From: JBALVT01 sp047612385
GTDB lineage: Bacteria > Pseudomonadota > Gammaproteobacteria > Pseudomonadales > Halieaceae
Reading direction: 5' to 3'
NCBI GenBank assembly: GCA_047612385.1
Contig: JBLGAR010000055.1
Coordinates: forward strand, 1-29,142
DNA length: 29,142 bases
The position numbers and the translations under genes are program-made. The notes beneath the pieces are model-generated. The model saw only the letters and a program-made list of their open reading frames with translations, did no database searches and was not told where the DNA came from. Positions 16,246 through 23,598 of the stretch are shown here, one piece after another. How positions within the stretch are numbered: the first letter of the stretch is position 1; each line of letters begins with the position of its first letter.

Positions 16246-16555
16246 CTCAATTGCGTAGCTGCCCTTTGTAAGTAGTGGTCGTCGCACTTGATCATGAAAA
16301 ATTCCGCACTGCCCTGCGGTTACTTGCCAAGTATCGCTGCTATCGCAACGACAGCAGATCTTGGCAGCAATCGTTGGGTGAGTATAGATGGACGGTGGAT
16401 AACACCTATTTATCCTAACGCTCAAACTACCCACAGATCCAAGAATGGTTTGTAACCTTTTTAGCACTGTTAGCTATTCAGTTATTAATGAATATGGAAA
16501 TAACCATGAATTGGTAGTTAGCGACCCACGCGGGGGTTCATTACATTAACACCGT
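16246..16555. other. intergenic stretch between convergent genes
   Basis: 310 bp between the CurA-like gene (plus) and the pirin gene (minus). I see no credible coding frame. It contains a long structured inverted repeat at 16325-16366 (listed separately) and a smaller ATTCA...TGAAT repeat near 16474-16491. No clear rho-independent terminator with a T-run is present. Confidence 0.5.
16325..16366. repeat. stem-loop (bipartite inverted repeat)
   Basis: Outer arms TGCCAAG (16325-16331) and CTTGGCA (16360-16366) pair perfectly. Inside are CTGCT (16337-16341) with AGCAG (16353-16357) and TCG (16343-16345) with CGA (16349-16351) around a CAA loop. It is not followed by a T-run in either direction, so it is not a standard terminator. 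It could be a processed 3' end, a transcript-stabilising element or a copy of an intergenic repeat. Confidence 0.5.
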
Positions 16556-17419
16556 TCACTGCATGGGTATTTTTCTATCGGGTATCAATCCGCTTAGAAA
16601 CTGCGGATTTTGAAAGTCATTTACTGCACGATCAATTTCCTCAGTGGTATTCATCACAAAAGGCCCGTATTGCACCAGTGGCTCATGAATAGGCTGACCG
16701 CTTAGTATCAATAATTCTGCACCTGAGTGTCCTGCCTTCAGCGTTAATTTTTTGCCGTTAGCGTAGATGCCTAGTTGGCGTGGTGCGATCAAATCTGTTG
16801 CGCCTTTATAGGCATACACCATTACTTGATTTTCTGTATTGAGAGACAATTCAACGGTTTCGTTGGCGGTCAGTTGCACATCAAGTAAAACCGGATGTGT
16901 CGAACTATCAGGAAGCGGACCTCGCAGAGACGTTTGATTGACCGTAACGCTTCCTGCGATAGCTCGTACCATTCCTCCGTCATGCAATCGCTTCTCGGTT
17001 ATATCAGCGCTGATGATTTCTCGATAGGCCGCTGGCTTCATTTTTTCGGCCGCAGGTAAATTGAGCCAAATTTGAAAGCCGTGTAATAAACCGTGTTCCT
17101 GTTCTGGCATCTCACAGTGGAGTACACCGGCACCCGCCGTCATCCACTGCACGTCACCTGCAGTAATAACGCCTTCATTGCCCATATGGTCTCGGTGGCG
17201 CATGCGACCCGCCTTCATGTAGGTAATGGTTTCAAAACCTCGATGTGGATGCTCGGGAAAACCACCGATGTAGTCTGCGGCATCGTCAGAGTTAATTTCA
17301 TCGATCATCAAGAAAGGATTGAGTGCCTGATGCAGTCCTCGTCCCGCCAGCCGATGAATCTTAACGCCGTCACCATCTTGGGTTGGCTGGGCTGTTAGAA
17401 GTTGAATTAAGTTACTCAT
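16556..17419 (-). CDS. pirin family protein (YhaK/YhhW-like)
   Basis: 287 residues of the bicupin pirin family. The metal ligands are all visible: His57 and His59 (EHPHRGFE), His101 and Glu103 (LHCEMPEQEHG). Family members bind iron or another metal; several bacterial ones have quercetinase-like dioxygenase or redox-sensing activity. The HRDHMGNEGVITAGDVQWMTAGAG block is canonical. GGAG stands 7 nt before the ATG. It lies 36 bp downstream of the YqjG-like gene, so it is the last gene of azoR-yqjG-pirin. In E. coli a pirin (yhaK), a LysR gene (yhaJ) and yqjG are likewise close neighbours, which supports a joint role in quinone/electrophile response. Confidence 0.92.
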   Translation of the reverse strand: MSNLIQLLTAQPTQDGDGVKIHRLAGRGLHQALNPFLMIDEINSDDAADYIGGFPEHPHRGFETITYMKAGRMRHRDHMGNEGVITAGDVQWMTAGAGVLHCEMPEQEHGLLHGFQIWLNLPAAEKMKPAAYREIISADITEKRLHDGGMVRAIAGSVTVNQTSLRGPLPDSSTHPVLLDVQLTANETVELSLNTENQVMVYAYKGATDLIAPRQLGIYANGKKLTLKAGHSGAELLILSGQPIHEPLVQYGPFVMNTTEEIDRAVNDFQNPQFLSGLIPDRKIPMQ

Positions 17420-17455
17420 TTTTTCTCTCCAATTGGTTGTCGTGGTGCAAGGCGT

Positions 17456-18421
17456 TTACGCGGCCGCAAGCTCATCTCGGCCATGGGCTACGCTAAAATC
17501 CTGCGTCGGTCCCAAGGGGATGACCCCGGTGGGGTTGATCATCAGGTGGCTGGCGTAATAGTGCGTCTTGATATGCTCAAAGCTGACGGTTTCAGCAACT
17601 CCCGGCACTTGATAGAGCTCGCGCACATAAGCACTGATGGCTGGGTAATCGGCCAGCAGCTGTCGATTCGTTTTGAAATGGCCAAAGTACACTGCATCAA
17701 AGCGAATCAAGGTGGTAAACAGGCGCCAATCGGCTTCTGTCATCTGCTGGCCCGCCAGATAGCGCTGTTTTGTCAGCAGCCCTTCTATCCAATCCAGCGA
17801 ATCGAACAAGTCATGAAATGCCGCTTCGTAGGCTTCCTGCGAAGTCGCAAAGCCCGCTCGGTACACACCATTATTGATGGTATCGTAAATGCGATTGTTC
17901 AAAGTATGGATGGTCTCGTGTAACGCCTCCGGGTAGCAGTCGTTGGTATCCCCGGTTAGATGATTAAACGCCGTATTGAACATGCGGATAATGTCCGAGG
18001 ATTCATTACTGACAATGGTCTGTGTTTTTTTATCCCACAAAACCGGCACCGTAACGCGGCCTTCATAGCTGGCATCGGCGTTCAAATACAGCTGATAAAG
18101 GAAGTTCAGGCCGTAAAGCGGATCGCTCATTTCCCAGCCGTTTTCCAGCATGATCGGCTCGACCACGGTGACATCGATGTAATCTTGTAGCTGCTTGAGC
18201 TGGCGGAAAATCAGTGCGCGGTGTGCCCAGGGGCAAGCCAGTGACACATACAACTGGTAGCGACCTTTCTCTGCTTTAAAGCCAGCCTCACCGCTGGGTC
18301 CGGCTTCTCCATTTGGCGTCAACCAGTTTCGGAAACGACTATCCTGGCGGCGAAATTCACCTCTGTTATTGCCTGTGTCGTACCACTGATCAACCCATTC
18401 ACCCTTCTGTAATAAGCCCAT
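17456..18421 (-). CDS. yqjG: glutathionyl-hydroquinone reductase (YqjG/ECM4-type glutathione transferase)
   Basis: 321 residues, the usual length of xi-class glutathione transferases. Cys63 lies in LACPWAHRALIFRQL, the signature CPWAH active site; NESSDIIRMFN and the helical C-domain ending near GVAETVSFEHIKTHYY follow. These enzymes remove glutathione from glutathionyl-hydroquinones. The N-terminal segment with repeated Gly (GEAGPSGEAGFKAEKGRYQLY) is typical. The ATG overlaps the azoR stop by one base (TAATG), with AGGAG 7 nt upstream inside azoR, so the two are translationally coupled. Partner genes azoR and pirin fit a quinone-detoxification operon. Confidence 0.92.
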   Translation of the reverse strand: MGLLQKGEWVDQWYDTGNNRGEFRRQDSRFRNWLTPNGEAGPSGEAGFKAEKGRYQLYVSLACPWAHRALIFRQLKQLQDYIDVTVVEPIMLENGWEMSDPLYGLNFLYQLYLNADASYEGRVTVPVLWDKKTQTIVSNESSDIIRMFNTAFNHLTGDTNDCYPEALHETIHTLNNRIYDTINNGVYRAGFATSQEAYEAAFHDLFDSLDWIEGLLTKQRYLAGQQMTEADWRLFTTLIRFDAVYFGHFKTNRQLLADYPAISAYVRELYQVPGVAETVSFEHIKTHYYASHLMINPTGVIPLGPTQDFSVAHGRDELAAA

Positions 18422-19029
18422 TATGCTGCTCCTGCAATATCGTTGGAGTCGAAGTCGGCTATCAGTGCGTCAACCTGTTGTTTGCCTTGGGCAATCACAT
18501 GCTCAGGTGTGCCTTTCGAACCACTGGCGTCGATATGAAATACCTCGGCAATGCCTAGAAACCTGCAGATATGCTCCAGGTAGGGGCTCGCAAAATCCAT
18601 CTCACTATCGATAGGTGTGCCACCCGTGGCGGTGATAATGAAGACCCGCCTGACGTTCAGTAAACCTACCGGACCCTGCTCGGTGTATTTAAAGCTCACA
18701 CCTGCGCGACAGATCGCATCGATCCACTGCTTTAAGGAGGCTGGAATCCCAAAGTTGTACATCGGCGCCCCTAGCACCAGGGTGTCTGCACCCCTTAACT
18801 CCTCAATTAACTGCTCTGACAATGTTAATTGCGGCTGCAAACTGGCGCGTTGGCTCGCGGAAGAACCGTGTACCGCTATCAGGTCTTCGGCAGTGATTGG
18901 CGGCAAGGCTTGCTGTGCCAGGTCTCGGCTAACGACCGGTTCGCCCAGGGCCTCAACCAGATACGCTCCAATAATACGAGTATTTGAATGGTCCCGCCGT
19001 GCACTGCTATTGATGTGTAATACGGTCAT
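18421..19029 (-). CDS. azoR: FMN-dependent NADH:quinone oxidoreductase / azoreductase
   Basis: 202 residues, the standard AzoR length. The flavodoxin-like FMN-binding start VLHINSSARRDHSNTR, the GAPMYNFGIPASLKQWIDAICRAGVSFKYTEQGPVGLL block, and the FITATGGTP loop are all intact. AzoR enzymes reduce quinones by two electrons and cleave azo dyes. The ATG at 19029 has AGGAG 7 nt upstream. It is the first gene of the leftward operon and divergent from the LysR regulator at 19162, with 132 bp between start codons, the classic arrangement for LysR control. Coupled to the next gene by a TAATG overlap. Confidence 0.94.
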   Translation of the reverse strand: MTVLHINSSARRDHSNTRIIGAYLVEALGEPVVSRDLAQQALPPITAEDLIAVHGSSASQRASLQPQLTLSEQLIEELRGADTLVLGAPMYNFGIPASLKQWIDAICRAGVSFKYTEQGPVGLLNVRRVFIITATGGTPIDSEMDFASPYLEHICRFLGIAEVFHIDASGSKGTPEHVIAQGKQQVDALIADFDSNDIAGAA

Positions 19030-19112
19030 GTTCTCGCTCCTAAGTCATTTTCTTGGGTTTGTTTAACTAATGGAGCCATTGTAACGATTGCTATATTCGT
19101 AATAAGTCCTAT

Positions 19113-19141
19113 TTCTAGATTAGAATGATCTAAATTTTAGA
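19113..19141. promoter_or_regulatory. two 13-bp palindromes, probable LysR operators
   Basis: TTCTAGATTAGAA (19113-19125) and TCTAAATTTTAGA (19129-19141) are each palindromes that fit the LysR rule T-N11-A; the first has 5-bp arms, the second is perfect with 6-bp arms. Their centres are 16 bp apart, in the azoR/lysR intergenic region. The second lies just upstream of the lysR ribosome site, so it could mediate autorepression, while the first would stand upstream of the azoR promoter. Confidence 0.7.
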
Positions 19142-19161
19142 ACTATATTGGAGGTGTAAAA

Positions 19162-20058
19162 TTGGCCAGAAACCCCATAACTATCGAGATTTTGGAGGCG
19201 CTAGACGCTATCGATCGGCGCGGAAGCTTTGCAAAAGCAGCTGAAGAACTGAATAAAGCGACCTCGGCCATTTCCTACGCCGTACAAAAGTTGGAGGAGC
19301 AGTTGGGTGTCGGTGTTTTTCAACGCCAGGGGCGCCGCTCGGTATTAACGCCAGCAGGGCGCTTATTACTGGCAGAGGGTAGAGAAATACTCCAAACCAC
19401 GGCACGGCTCGCTAACAGGGCTAAGGAGGTTGCCACTGGCTGGGAGCCCAGCATTAGCATCGCTGTAGAGTCACTTCAATCGTACCCGGTGTTTTTCTCG
19501 GAGCTGAACGAATTTCTCAATGAGCATCCCACGATAGAAATTGATATCTGTGAATCAGTGCTCAATGGTGGCTGGGAGGCGCTTGCGCAGGACCGGGTCG
19601 ATGTGATTGTCGGATCGCCCGGGCCAGTTCCGCTGCAAAAAGGCTATCGCTCGATTCGTCTCGCCAGTGCTGATCTGGTACCCGTGGTTGCCTCTAGTCA
19701 TAAGCTGGCCAGCCTGATCGATAACCCTGAGGCGTTCAAGGCGGCCCTGTCTAAAGTCAGGCGTGTCATTACTCATGATACGTCGCTAACTGACGTTGCG
19801 CGCAGTGCCGGCTTGGGAAGTGAGGGGCTATCGTTTTTCGTGCAAAACATCGATCAAAAAGTCGAAGCAATCCTGGCGGGGATAGGTATAGGCCACTTGC
19901 CTCGATCGCGTATTCAGCAGCCCCTAATCAGGGGTGAGGTGATAGCCCTGGATTTAAATGAAGACTCTAATTACGAGAATTTTCTCGCCTGGAAAATTAG
20001 TAACAAAGGCAAGGGGCTGCAAGCGCTCACTGAAAGATTTTCCGCTGTGTTCCAGTAA
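19162..20058 (+). CDS. LysR family transcriptional regulator, YhaJ-like
   Basis: 298 residues. The winged helix-turn-helix is at the N-terminus: ITIEILEALDAIDRRGSFAKAAEELNKATSAISYAVQKLEEQLGVGVFQR, close in pattern to E. coli YhaJ (shared DAIDRRGSF, QKLEE, then a GWE start of the effector domain and GGWEALAQDRVDVIV). The rest is a periplasmic-binding-like effector domain. The start is TTG 19162 with a strong GGAGG 7 nt upstream; no ATG is available in frame nearby. It is divergent from azoR, and two T-N11-A palindromes lie between. It probably senses a quinone or related electrophile and activates azoR-yqjG-pirin; the ligand is inference. Confidence 0.92.
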   Translation: MARNPITIEILEALDAIDRRGSFAKAAEELNKATSAISYAVQKLEEQLGVGVFQRQGRRSVLTPAGRLLLAEGREILQTTARLANRAKEVATGWEPSISIAVESLQSYPVFFSELNEFLNEHPTIEIDICESVLNGGWEALAQDRVDVIVGSPGPVPLQKGYRSIRLASADLVPVVASSHKLASLIDNPEAFKAALSKVRRVITHDTSLTDVARSAGLGSEGLSFFVQNIDQKVEAILAGIGIGHLPRSRIQQPLIRGEVIALDLNEDSNYENFLAWKISNKGKGLQALTERFSAVFQ

Positions 20059-20195
20059 AAAACAAACTCGTTCGCAAATTTGCTTGCCGGATGAAAATGG
20101 CATGGTAGTTGTCGGAGTGATGCCAGTTTAGAGCGCTGTCCCGATCGGAAAATTGACCAGTAGCCTTTAAGGCGAATCAAAATCAGCCAGAAAAC

Positions 20196-20227
20196 TAGAG
20201 GGACGTATCAACATGTCCTCTATTTTT
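20196..20227 (+). terminator. rho-independent terminator downstream of lysR (overlaps DUF3604 stop)
   Basis: The stem TAGAGG(G)AC (20196-20204) pairs with GTCCTCTA (20215-20222), with one bulged G and a 10-nt loop, and is followed by TTTTT (20223-20227). The right arm contains the reverse complement of the TAG stop of the DUF3604 gene, so one hairpin may terminate both convergent transcripts; the leftward T-run (GTTTT) is weaker. Confidence 0.7.
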
Positions 20228-22061
20228 GTGTCGGGTCGTACCATATAGGTGAGCTATACACACGCTCCTGAGTCACCATGGGGGTATTTTCCGGCGGATC
20301 CACTTCAAAGTACTTGGCGTCATAGGCGGTCCATCGCGGTGTGGGAATTTCGATGACCCGGGCGTAATAAAACGCGCGTTGCTTGGCATCAAAATCGGGA
20401 TCTTCCCAGAAAACACCAAAACTGACTGCGCCGACACTGTTGGTATAGCTGGCCTGCTCTACGTCAACGGTGGATGCGACTGAGGGTGCTTTTCCTGTGT
20501 TTGCGTCAACGGTGCGGTCGTCAGAAAGTGCGACATCGAAAACCTGTTCCTGCGATTCACCCTTGCCGTTGAGCCAGCCTTTTATAATTTGAACTCGATC
20601 GAGGTTGGCCCCGTCTGGATCCTTGAAAGCTTGTATCAGGAACTTGGGAGATCCATTGCGCGGTCCCTGGGACAATTGCCCACCCATGGGAACACCCTTG
20701 GTATATCCAATGTCTGCGAGATTGGATGAGGCGATGTCACTTTCTACAAAATCCCAACCAGCAAAAAGGCGCAGTGCAATTCTTGGGCCGGTGGTTGCGT
20801 AGACCTCTTTGCGCTGAAGAGCATCAAAGAGTGCTTCGCGGGTATTCTCCCTGGCCCATACACCAGCATAGCCCGAGGCCGCCAGCCTCCAGTTTTTCCA
20901 TAAACTACCGCCCATTCTGCTTTCCATGCGCTCGGCGCTGGGTTCTGAGTCGAGAAATTTCCCCCAAAAATTATTGTCGTCTGCAGTCGATAAAGTGGTG
21001 TGTGAATCGGTGGCGCCTATCATTCCAAATTGATAGGGGTTTGCGCCCAGCTTGTTTTCCAATTCCAAGCCCAACTTAAGGGCAGAGCGAGCGTACTCGT
21101 GCTTGAGCATTGAGTCTGTTTTCGCGACTGTTCTGCCGATGTTGTCTTGGTCCCAGGTTTCAAAATCGGCAAACTCGTCATCTGGAGAAAGGAACGGGTG
21201 AGCTTCGCCATCTCCTTTAACTTGCGTGACTTCATAGACGGGCTCCCAGCGGGCACGCCGTTCAGCGTAGTCGCGATCTAAAGGTTTGCCATCCAAATCT
21301 TCCAGCGCAAACATCAGTCCGTTGGATATATTGCCGTTGTGCGGAATGGACATCACTTGTCCACCCGTTTTGGTTTCATAGCGCTGCATTGCCGCCCATA
21401 GTTGTTCGGGGTTGACGCTGTCCAGGGCAGAATAAGGAGGCAGTTGCGTTGCTTTTTCTGCGCCATCGCGAAACAAAACAACACGGTGAAGATTGTTTCC
21501 CTCGACCATGGAGGTCCATTCATAACCAACGAAGGCGGTAAACACGCCAGGGTCATTTTGGTTTTCGGCAAAGCCCGCTGCTTCTTTCCAGACATTTAGG
21601 CGAAAATCTTCTGATAGCTCCTGCTCGTATGCTGTGTTTGCCATGCGAGCAAGCCATTCATTAATAATGGCCCCGATATCGCCACCTGCGTTATCGAGCA
21701 CATTACGCCACTCCTTGCCCAGATCGGTCTCGAGAAGTACCGGGTCATCGTTCAACAGCATGGGGAAAACCCCAATAAACTCTGCGTGATCTGCCACCAG
21801 CAAAAAGTCCAGAGGCCGTCGCAATTGGACGTCCATGCCGTTGTTGGCAGTGACCTTCACGCCCTTGGCAAACTTCATGGAGTCCTCTGGGCTAAGACGA
21901 GAATTGCCAAAGGCGAATGAGTCGGGAGAATAATTGCTGTGCACATGCAAATCTCCCCAATAGACGTTGGTCTTATTGGCCTCGTTCAGGGGCGGTGAAT
22001 ACTCTTCGGCGCCAAGGGGTAATGCAGACAGCGCAAACAATAGGGCGGTTAGTTTAATCAC
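20220..22061 (-). CDS. exported DUF3604 protein (PHP-like metal-dependent hydrolase fold)
   Basis: 613 residues with an N-terminal Sec signal peptide (IKLTALLFALSALPLGA, cleavage near 18/19). The family hallmark NVYWGDLHVHSNYSPDSF follows at about 32-49 with His39 and His41, then FLLVADHAEF near 90, VMSIPHNGN near 240, and GATDSHTTLS near 345. These His/Asp motifs resemble PHP-type metal sites. DUF3604 proteins are common in marine proteobacteria; I know of no firm substrate. The start is GTG 22061 with GGAG 5 nt upstream. It stands alone, convergent with lysR, and its 5' leader carries a GC-rich hairpin (22076-22090). Confidence 0.88.
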   Translation of the reverse strand: MIKLTALLFALSALPLGAEEYSPPLNEANKTNVYWGDLHVHSNYSPDSFAFGNSRLSPEDSMKFAKGVKVTANNGMDVQLRRPLDFLLVADHAEFIGVFPMLLNDDPVLLETDLGKEWRNVLDNAGGDIGAIINEWLARMANTAYEQELSEDFRLNVWKEAAGFAENQNDPGVFTAFVGYEWTSMVEGNNLHRVVLFRDGAEKATQLPPYSALDSVNPEQLWAAMQRYETKTGGQVMSIPHNGNISNGLMFALEDLDGKPLDRDYAERRARWEPVYEVTQVKGDGEAHPFLSPDDEFADFETWDQDNIGRTVAKTDSMLKHEYARSALKLGLELENKLGANPYQFGMIGATDSHTTLSTADDNNFWGKFLDSEPSAERMESRMGGSLWKNWRLAASGYAGVWARENTREALFDALQRKEVYATTGPRIALRLFAGWDFVESDIASSNLADIGYTKGVPMGGQLSQGPRNGSPKFLIQAFKDPDGANLDRVQIIKGWLNGKGESQEQVFDVALSDDRTVDANTGKAPSVASTVDVEQASYTNSVGAVSFGVFWEDPDFDAKQRAFYYARVIEIPTPRWTAYDAKYFEVDPPENTPMVTQERVYSSPIWYDPTQK

Positions 22062-22359
22062 GGGCTCTCCTTTGTGCGCGAGGGTCGCGCAAACTCAATC
22101 GTGTCACAGGCGTCAAACTACAATAGGTGGGATGCGGGCTTGGAGTTAAAATTATTTATGCCGGCATCACCTGTTCTCGTTGCCACGGGCACAGGATAGC
22201 GAACATCGCGCCTTATATAAACCGACCATCCTGCTTTTTATTGACGGTCTGTGGGTGGGTACGAGAGATGATGCGCCCTGGCCCGTGCCTGGGATAGCGC
22301 TGACCGCGTCCTTTGGGCTCAGAACTTCAATGCTGTAGACTCACGGATCAATATTGACA
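22062..22359. other. intergenic stretch upstream of DUF3604 gene
   Basis: 298 bp between the DUF3604 start and the ompW remnant. No credible gene is seen. At 22076-22090 the perfect inverted repeat GCGCGA-GGG-TCGCGC lies right before the ribosome binding site of the DUF3604 gene. The promoter of that gene should lie beyond it, but I cannot identify boxes with confidence. Confidence 0.4.
22076..22090 (-). promoter_or_regulatory. 5'-leader hairpin before DUF3604 start
   Basis: GCGCGA (22076-22081) and TCGCGC (22085-22090) form a perfect 6-bp GC-rich stem with a 3-nt loop, flanked by TTTG/AAA that can extend it. It ends 3 nt before the AAAGGAG ribosome site. It may affect translation or protect the transcript; it may also be a DNA operator. 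Confidence 0.4.
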
Positions 22360-22646
22360 TCACATTTTTGCAAGGCTCACATTGGTCTTTCGGTCAACAT
22401 CCGTCGCGCCGATCAGTGCTCCCAGCGCGCTTTCGAGATCAGCCCGGGGTGAGTGTTGGGATCAGCGTCTACACCTGTAAGTGTTGTCGCTGGTTCCGTG
22501 GGTATACCAAAGCGTCCGCTATCTTCATTGGGTGCTATAGTTGCAGCACTAACCCGCACAATCCAATCGCCTTTCTCATGCGCCTGTGCAGACAAGCTAC
22601 CTACGATTAAAGCTGGAAATAAAGCCATACTCGTTAATTTCTTCAT
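22360..22646 (-). pseudogene. ompW: ompW remnant (outer-membrane protein W family, internal deletion and frameshift)
   Basis: The reading frame starts at ATG 22646, with GGAG 6 nt upstream, and encodes a good signal peptide MKKLTSMALFPALIVGSLSAQA followed by HEKGDWIVRVSAATIAPNEDSG, the characteristic OmpW N-terminus. After about 74 residues the frame ends at 22413 in sequence unlike OmpW. In another frame, codons from 22440 down to the stop at 22360 read DLESALGALIGATDVDRKTN, which resembles the C-terminal part of OmpW (usually ...GTTKVDVDINPWV...). So most of the beta-barrel, well over 100 residues, is missing and the ends are joined out of frame. OmpW is normally about 200 residues. The promoter side and ribosome site look intact; the product would at most be a short secreted peptide. 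Confidence 0.75.
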
Positions 22647-22817
22647 GAACATCTCCTTGGTCTTCATGCCTTTTGTTGCGCGCCCGGTTGTCACGCCGAC
22701 CCATTTCCAGAGCGTGTTAGGTGAATGTGTGTGTCTGGGTATTGATGTCAGTCAAAGGATCAAGCAAAGCTGGATATCTTGTCGATCTCGCCGAAATACA
22801 GTAGGCTACGGCCTATT

Positions 22818-22829
22818 CCTCTTCGGAGG
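22818..22829 (+). promoter_or_regulatory. UUCG tetraloop hairpin next to riboswitch P1
   Basis: CCTC-TTCG-GAGG forms a 4-bp stem with the very stable UUCG loop, and its last base overlaps the start of the riboswitch P1 stem. The CCTC strand could also pair with the GAGG in the 3' strand of P1 (22989-22992), so it may compete with P1. Confidence 0.4.
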
Positions 22830-22995
22830 ATTCTCAGGGCGGGGTGAAAGTCCCCACCGGCGGTAATCGCGTTACTGATTTTTATTAAGAGCGTGTAGCC
22901 CGCGGGCGCTTGTTGTGCAGTGACTGTACAGACAACAAGGACAGCAGACTCGGTGTGATTCCGGGGCCGACAGTTAAAGTCTGGTTATGAGGATT
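22829..22995 (+). promoter_or_regulatory. FMN riboswitch (RFN element)
   Basis: The conserved RFN blocks occur in the right order: TTCTCAGGGCGGGGTGAAAG, then TCCCCACCGGCGGTAATC, GCCCGCGGGCGC, GGACAGCAGACTCGGTGTGAT, TCCGGGGCCGACAGTTAAAG and the closing TCTGGTTATGAGGATT. P1 is GATTCTC (22829-22835) with GAGGATT (22989-22995). The variable arm TTGTTGTGCAGTGACTGTACAGACAACAA forms a long hairpin. This aptamer binds FMN and normally turns down riboflavin-synthesis or -transport genes. It precedes ribH by about 97 nt, with the same orientation and no gene between. Confidence 0.95.
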
Positions 22996-23060
22996 GGGTA
23001 ATTGCTTGTTAGCAGTCGTATCTATTGTTAGGTGTGCGCTCTGCTTATCATGAATATCTT

Positions 23061-23089
23061 TTCGCCCTTTTTATTGACGACAGGGCGAA
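23061..23089 (+). promoter_or_regulatory. start-codon-proximal hairpin, candidate expression platform of the riboswitch
   Basis: TTCGCCC (23061-23067) and GGGCGAA (23083-23089) form a perfect 7-bp stem with a 15-nt loop. The right arm contains the only Shine-Dalgarno-like bases (AGGG) before the ribH ATG at 23093, so forming this stem should block ribosome binding. The CGCCC in the left arm can also pair with GGGCG at 22837-22841 in the aptamer, giving a possible FMN-dependent switch. There is no T-run, which favours translational control over termination. Confidence 0.7.
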
Positions 23090-23092
23090 CAA

Positions 23093-23578
23093 ATGACCTC
23101 ACTAATCACTCCTACGCGTTCCGGATTTTCCGGAGCTAATCGAATTGCGTTTATCCAATCTTGTTGGCATCGCGACATTGTCGACTGCTGTAGAGATTCT
23201 TTCTTAAGTGAAATGGAATCCCTCAGTTCTCATCAGGTGGATTTGTTTGAGGTCCCCGGTGCGTTCGAGATCCCGCTGCACGCCAAACGCCTTGTGCAAA
23301 CCGGTAATTATGTCGCCGTGGTTGCGGCGGGACTGGTTGTAGACGGGGGAATATACCGACATGAGTTTGTGGCCCAGTCTGTCATTAGCGGGCTTATGCA
23401 GTTGCAATTGGAGCTTGATACACCCATTTTTTCCGCGGTGCTAACGCCTCATCAGTTTCATGGTAGCGAAGAGCATATCAAGTTTTTCAGTGAACACTTT
23501 GTGCATAAGGGAGCAGAAGCAGCTCAGGCCTGTGCTGCTACAATCAGTCAGCTGAATACCCTCGAGATTGCGGTATAG
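23093..23578 (+). CDS. ribH: 6,7-dimethyl-8-ribityllumazine synthase, type II
   Basis: 161 residues. It makes 6,7-dimethyl-8-ribityllumazine, the penultimate step of riboflavin synthesis. The sequence follows the RibH2 (Brucella-type, decameric) pattern rather than the usual icosahedral form: IAFIQSCWHRDIVD with Trp25, FEVPGAFEIPLHAKRL at 52-67, VVDGGIYRHEFVAQ with His90, and LTPHQFHGSEEH at 117-128. No ribD, ribE or ribBA gene is next to it, so it is a stand-alone copy. It lies directly behind an FMN riboswitch and a hairpin that can mask its weak ribosome site, so expression should rise when FMN is scarce. It converges on the outer-membrane barrel gene with 20 bp between stops. Confidence 0.95.
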   Translation: MTSLITPTRSGFSGANRIAFIQSCWHRDIVDCCRDSFLSEMESLSSHQVDLFEVPGAFEIPLHAKRLVQTGNYVAVVAAGLVVDGGIYRHEFVAQSVISGLMQLQLELDTPIFSAVLTPHQFHGSEEHIKFFSEHFVHKGAEAAQACAATISQLNTLEIAV

Positions 23579-23598
23579 AGCACAGGGGTCACGCTTCT

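Noticed and set aside
22453..22866. 137-codon plus-strand ORF running into the riboswitch
   Set aside because: It overlaps the ompW remnant on the other strand and the conserved riboswitch RNA; not a credible gene.
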